A stretch of 64,000 nucleotides of DNA from Malurus cyaneus samueli (taxonomy: Eukaryota; Chordata; Aves; Passeriformes; Maluridae), in assembly GCA_009741485.1 (NCBI GenBank), contig CM019238.1, positions 9,157,477-9,221,476 of the forward strand, in the 5' to 3' direction. This document shows, one piece after another, positions 61,801 to 64,000 of the stretch. The notes under the pieces are model-generated. The model did not search any database and had not been told where the DNA came from. It saw nothing but the letters and a program-made list of their open reading frames with translations. Every line of letters starts with the position of its first letter. The stretch's first letter is position 1. The position numbers and the translations under genes are program-made.

Positions 61801-63133
61801 CTTGACCAGTGATGTAGGTGCCAAGCTTTTCATGGAAGGAAGTTGTTGGAAATTCTTAAAGACCCTCAAAGAAAACTGCGAAAGCGATCAAGTAGATAGC
61901 AAAATAAAGCAATTAAATAAATGCAAATATCCAAATAAAAACTTAAGCAATCAATCCATTACATGAAAACTTGCTTTCTTAGAGAGAATACTTCACTGTT
62001 ATCTTCTCCGATAAGTGGTGATTTACTTCAGGATAAACAATGAGCAATTAAATTTATGTATATTATATTAAAAAAAGTATTTGACAAAATGGTAAAGTAA
62101 CAGTTTTTCATGCAGTTGCTTTTCCTTTGAAATTGGTCTACTGTAGGATCTTATAGATTCCATATGTTCATTTAGAAAACTAAATTCTTCCAGTTAGCTG
62201 AATGAAGTAAAGCCATTAAAATAGCAATGTAAGACTGTAGCAGTGAAAGGATAATGGAATACTGCTGCAAACATGTTAGCCTTCAGCAGATGCAGGTTAA
62301 AAACACTGCAAAAATTACCCAAACCAAAGTGAGTACTGACACCCACATACAGGGCTTTCAGCAGGAAGACAGAAGCATAAGACAAGTACTACAGAAGCAG
62401 AAATATATGTCTCTTTAAGAGTAACACTTACTATTAAAGAGAAATATGTAAGCACAGGACCATAGACATTGAACAAAAGAGAATTGCTTGAACTTAAATT
62501 ACCGCTGAAAAAATGTCACCTGAGTGAACTTCTCCCTATAGAATTCCTAATAAGTACTTTAATCTTAACAAAGAAAACCCGAACAAAACTGCATTTTTAT
62601 TAACAAGAAGCACGTCTAGAAAATGATGGGCCTAATAAAAGAAAAGTAATAGAAGAGTGGGAGAGGAGAGATAATACTCAAATATGTCAAAAGAACCAGA
62701 CAGACCACAGAAGCTCTTATTAGCAGAGCAAAATTTTCACCCGCTTTTGTAAAGAGCAGCATTGAACGCTCCAGCCGGAGCATGCGGACCCTGGAGCAGG
62801 GGCTCGGCTCGGGACGGGGTCTGGGCTCCGCCGGGTCTGGGCAGCCCCGGCCCGGCCCGGCCCGCTCCGCAGCGGCGGCGCGCCCGTCCCCATGGCACGC
62901 CTCGCCGGCCGGGACCACCCCGCCGGATCAATGAGCGCCGGGCAGCGCGCGCCCCACTCGGCCCTCGCACCCCGGCACCGCCGTGAGGGTGGGGACAGCA
63001 GCGCGGAACGGACAGGTCCCGCGCTCCACGCGGGGGAGCCCCACCGGCCGCCGAGCACCAGCGCGGGCAGCGGGGAGCCGCCCGCCCCGGGGTCCCGCCG
63101 CCGCCACGGTCCTGTCGCTTCGCGGGCACTCAC
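55844..63133 (-). other. XIAP: XIAP intron 1
   Basis: About 7.3 kb between the non-coding first exon and the ATG exon. AT-rich, with no coding exon, RNA gene or classifiable element visible. Its last part is CpG-rich because it overlaps the promoter island. Confidence 0.75.
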
Positions 63134-63230
63134 CGGGAGCGCCCGTCCTGTCCCGTCCCCCGGCGCGGGAGCCGCTCCGGCAGGGAGCCCGAGAAGATGG
63201 GGCTCCCGGCAGCCTCAGCGCCGGCCGAGG
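63134..63230 (-). other. XIAP: XIAP non-coding exon 1 (5' end approximate)
   Basis: The minus strand reads CTCCCG|GTGAGTGC, a strong donor with exon end 63,134. The 5' boundary is a guess, placed before the CTCF-like site. It joins the acceptor at 55,844. Confidence 0.65.
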
Positions 63231-63235
63231 GGAGC

Positions 63236-63250
63236 AGCGCCCCCTGGCGG
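63236..63250 (-). promoter_or_regulatory. CTCF-like motif
   Basis: The minus strand reads CCGCCAGGGGGCGCT, matching the CTCF core consensus at all but one position. It is about 100 nt upstream of the XIAP exon-1 donor. Confidence 0.55.
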
Positions 63251-63329
63251 GCGGGGCGGTGCGGCGGGCGGGCTCCCGCCGGCGGAGGCGGCGCGTGGCG
63301 GCGGCGGGCGGGAACTGCAGCGGCCCCTC

Positions 63330-64000
63330 AGCCCGCTCCTCACGCCCTCAGCCCCTCGCCCCCCTCCTCATTCCCCTCAGATCGCCCTCGGCCCCCTCCT
63401 CATTCCCTCCCCTCAGCCCTCGCCTCCTCATTCCCCTCATGCCCCTCAGCCCTGCTCCTCATTCCCCTCATCCCCTCAGCCCCGCTCCTCATTCCCCTCA
63501 CCCTCGCCCCGCTCCTCATTCCCCTCAGCCCGCTCCTCACCCCTCAGCCCCTCAGCCCTGCCCTCTCTCATTCCCCTCATCCCTCGGCACGTCCTCATTC
63601 CCCTCAGCCCTTCGGCCCCGCTCCTCATTCCCCTCGGCCCCTCAGCCTCGCACCTCATTCCCCTCAGCCCTTCGGCCCCGCTCCTCATTCCCCTCAGCCC
63701 CTCAGCCCTTCGGTCCCGCTCCTCATTCCCCTCAGCCCCTCAGCCCCGCTCCTCATTCCCCTCAGCCCTTCGGCCCCGCTCCTCACGCCCCTCAGCCCCT
63801 CGCGCTCGCCCTCATTCCCCTCAGCCCTTCAACCCCGCTCCTCATTCCCCTCAGCCCCTTGGCACCGCTCCTTATTCCTCGGCCCCCTCCTCACTCCCCT
63901 CCATTCCCCTCAGCCCCGTCTATCCTCTTCCCCTCAGCCCGCCCTCATTCCCCTCGGCCCCGCTCCTCGTTCCCCTCAGCCTCTTCGGTCCCCACAGCTC
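63330..64000. repeat. C-rich minisatellite, about 30-bp unit
   Basis: Imperfect tandem units built on CTCCTCATTCCCCTCAGCCC followed by TTCGGCCCCG, with shorter variants, running past the window end. The plus strand is almost all C and T apart from short ATT, CAG and CGG words; the minus strand is G-rich. It starts about 80 bp from the CTCF-like site of the XIAP promoter. Confidence 0.92.

Larger units (their letters stand above)
62760..63330 (-). promoter_or_regulatory. XIAP: CpG island, XIAP promoter
   Basis: A compact CpG-rich island 7 kb upstream of the XIAP start codon, containing a consensus minus-strand donor and a CTCF-like site. It is the only island on this side of the gene, so it is the likely promoter. 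No TATA box is evident. The transcription start cannot be fixed from sequence. Confidence 0.8.

Noticed and set aside
63476..63688. Frame encoding an arginine/glycine/glutamate-rich repeat
   Set aside because: A translation of the 30-bp minisatellite with no start context or domain.

Overview
The window looks like sauropsid DNA, most likely from a bird. It holds a six-exon XIAP gene with a human-like layout and an ancient CR1 LINE 3' tail, and it consists of long AT-rich non-coding stretches broken by compact, very GC-rich CpG islands and minisatellites. The organism is inferred from these traits, not from any search.

Layout from low to high coordinate. (1) Positions 1-26,050 are AT-rich non-coding DNA with one CR1 fragment, a poly-A tract and a 36-bp GC-rich minisatellite (22,550-23,216). 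I read this as first-intron sequence of STAG2, transcribed leftward. (2) 26,050-27,863 is a CpG island with a perfect minus-strand splice donor (exon end 27,337), three co-oriented YY1-type motifs and an NRF1 motif. By conserved synteny (XIAP followed by STAG2 on the same strand in vertebrates) it is most likely the STAG2 promoter and first non-coding exon; no STAG2 coding sequence was found. (3) 27,864-27,888 is a 25-N assembly gap. (4) 27,889-47,406 is a large inverted repeat: two arms of about 9.2 kb, roughly 98-99% identical by eye, around a 1,069-bp GC-rich spacer. It occupies nearly all the space between the two genes. (5) 47,407-63,134 is XIAP on the minus strand, with complete coding exons (predicted 500 aa) that I could join with consistent phases, and a CpG-island promoter at 62,760-63,330 with a CTCF-like site. 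(6) 63,330-64,000 is a C-rich minisatellite of about 30 bp per unit running off the window.

The only protein-coding gene that can be supported is XIAP, an E3 ubiquitin ligase and caspase inhibitor with three BIR domains, a UBA domain and a RING. STAG2 (cohesin subunit) is supported only by its likely promoter and position.

The most noteworthy item is the palindrome. Its left end abuts the gap, its left arm carries an excess of 1-2 bp deletions relative to the right arm, and its right inner junction sits exactly where about 67 bp of sequence similar to the STAG2 CpG island begins. It is either a real recent inverted duplication centred on a CpG island, or an assembly product at a poorly polished contig end; the sequence alone does not settle which.
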